Source: an uncultured Gemmatimonadota bacterium (GTDB taxonomy: Bacteria > Gemmatimonadota > Gemmatimonadetes > Gemmatimonadales > Gemmatimonadaceae). From it: a DNA stretch of 7,624 nucleotides. Shown in pieces: positions 7,106-7,624 of the stretch. The first letter of the stretch is position 1, and the number at the start of each line of letters is the position of its first letter. The position numbers were made by a program, and so were the translations under genes. Under the pieces are notes generated by a model. That model ran no database searches and was not told the DNA's origin. It saw nothing but the letters and a program-made list of their open reading frames with translations. The DNA is taken from NCBI GenBank assembly GCA_946887155.1, contig CAMPKM010000124.1:1-7624 (forward strand). The letters run 5' to 3'.

Positions 7106-7116
7106 AGAACGCTCCC
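7098..7116 (+). other. Small stem-loop between groES and groEL
   Basis: AGCG (7102-7105), loop AGAA, and CGCT (7110-7113) form a short stem. GGG (7098-7100) and CCC (7114-7116) can extend it to seven pairs with C7101 bulged. No T-run follows, so it should not be a full terminator. It might stabilise or mark processing of the groES part of the transcript, or be incidental to the repeats. Confidence 0.3.
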
Positions 7117-7117
7117 C

Positions 7118-7145
7118 CTGACTTCTGACCTCGGACCTCGGACCT
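7118..7145 (+). repeat. Heptamer tandem repeat in the groES-groEL spacer
   Basis: Four consecutive 7-nt units read CTGACTT, CTGACCT, CGGACCT and CGGACCT, ending 33 nt before the groEL ATG. Units change by single bases along the array, as expected from duplication with drift. Together with the preceding octamer tract this fills most of the 106-bp spacer. Confidence 0.7.
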
Positions 7146-7166
7146 CCACTAACGACACCCTCCTAA

Positions 7167-7624
<458 letters not shown>

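Overview
The window (estimated by eye at a little over 60% GC) looks like chromosomal DNA from a member of the Gemmatimonadota or a close relative. This is an inference from content: a transmembrane Ser/Thr kinase with a TolB-like/TPR extracytoplasmic half, a lipoprotein of the Ig-like surface type, a secreted prolyl-oligopeptidase-type enzyme with a Gly-rich loop, and a CIRCE-controlled groES-groEL operon. No marker here proves the phylum.

Layout. Three genes are read leftward on the minus strand: a secreted S9 peptidase (6475 to 4145), then a PknB-type receptor kinase (4135 to 1526), then, after 166 bp, an Ig-like lipoprotein that runs off the left edge (1359 to 1). The peptidase and kinase are separated by only 9 nt and are very probably co-transcribed and translationally coupled. 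Whether the lipoprotein shares that transcript is unclear. Rightward from a divergent intergenic region of about 290 bp lies groES (6764 to 7072), followed by a repeat-filled 106-bp spacer and the first 148 codons of groEL (7179 to the right edge). The divergent region holds a clear CIRCE operator (HrcA site) before groES and an unassigned 7-9-7 inverted repeat before the peptidase.

How the genes may work together. groES-groEL is a standard heat-shock chaperonin operon. The peptidase-kinase pair puts an exported oligopeptide-cleaving enzyme next to a membrane kinase whose large extracytoplasmic half could sense envelope or peptide signals. That link is inferred from gene spacing alone.

The most unusual signal is not a gene. 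The 7-mer GTTAGGC (or its complement GCCTAAC) occurs eight times, about eight times more often than base composition predicts. The minus-strand genes appear to use the rare Leu codon TTA only within this motif or one-base relatives of it. I saw no mobile element, CRISPR array, tRNA, rRNA or obvious novel defence system.
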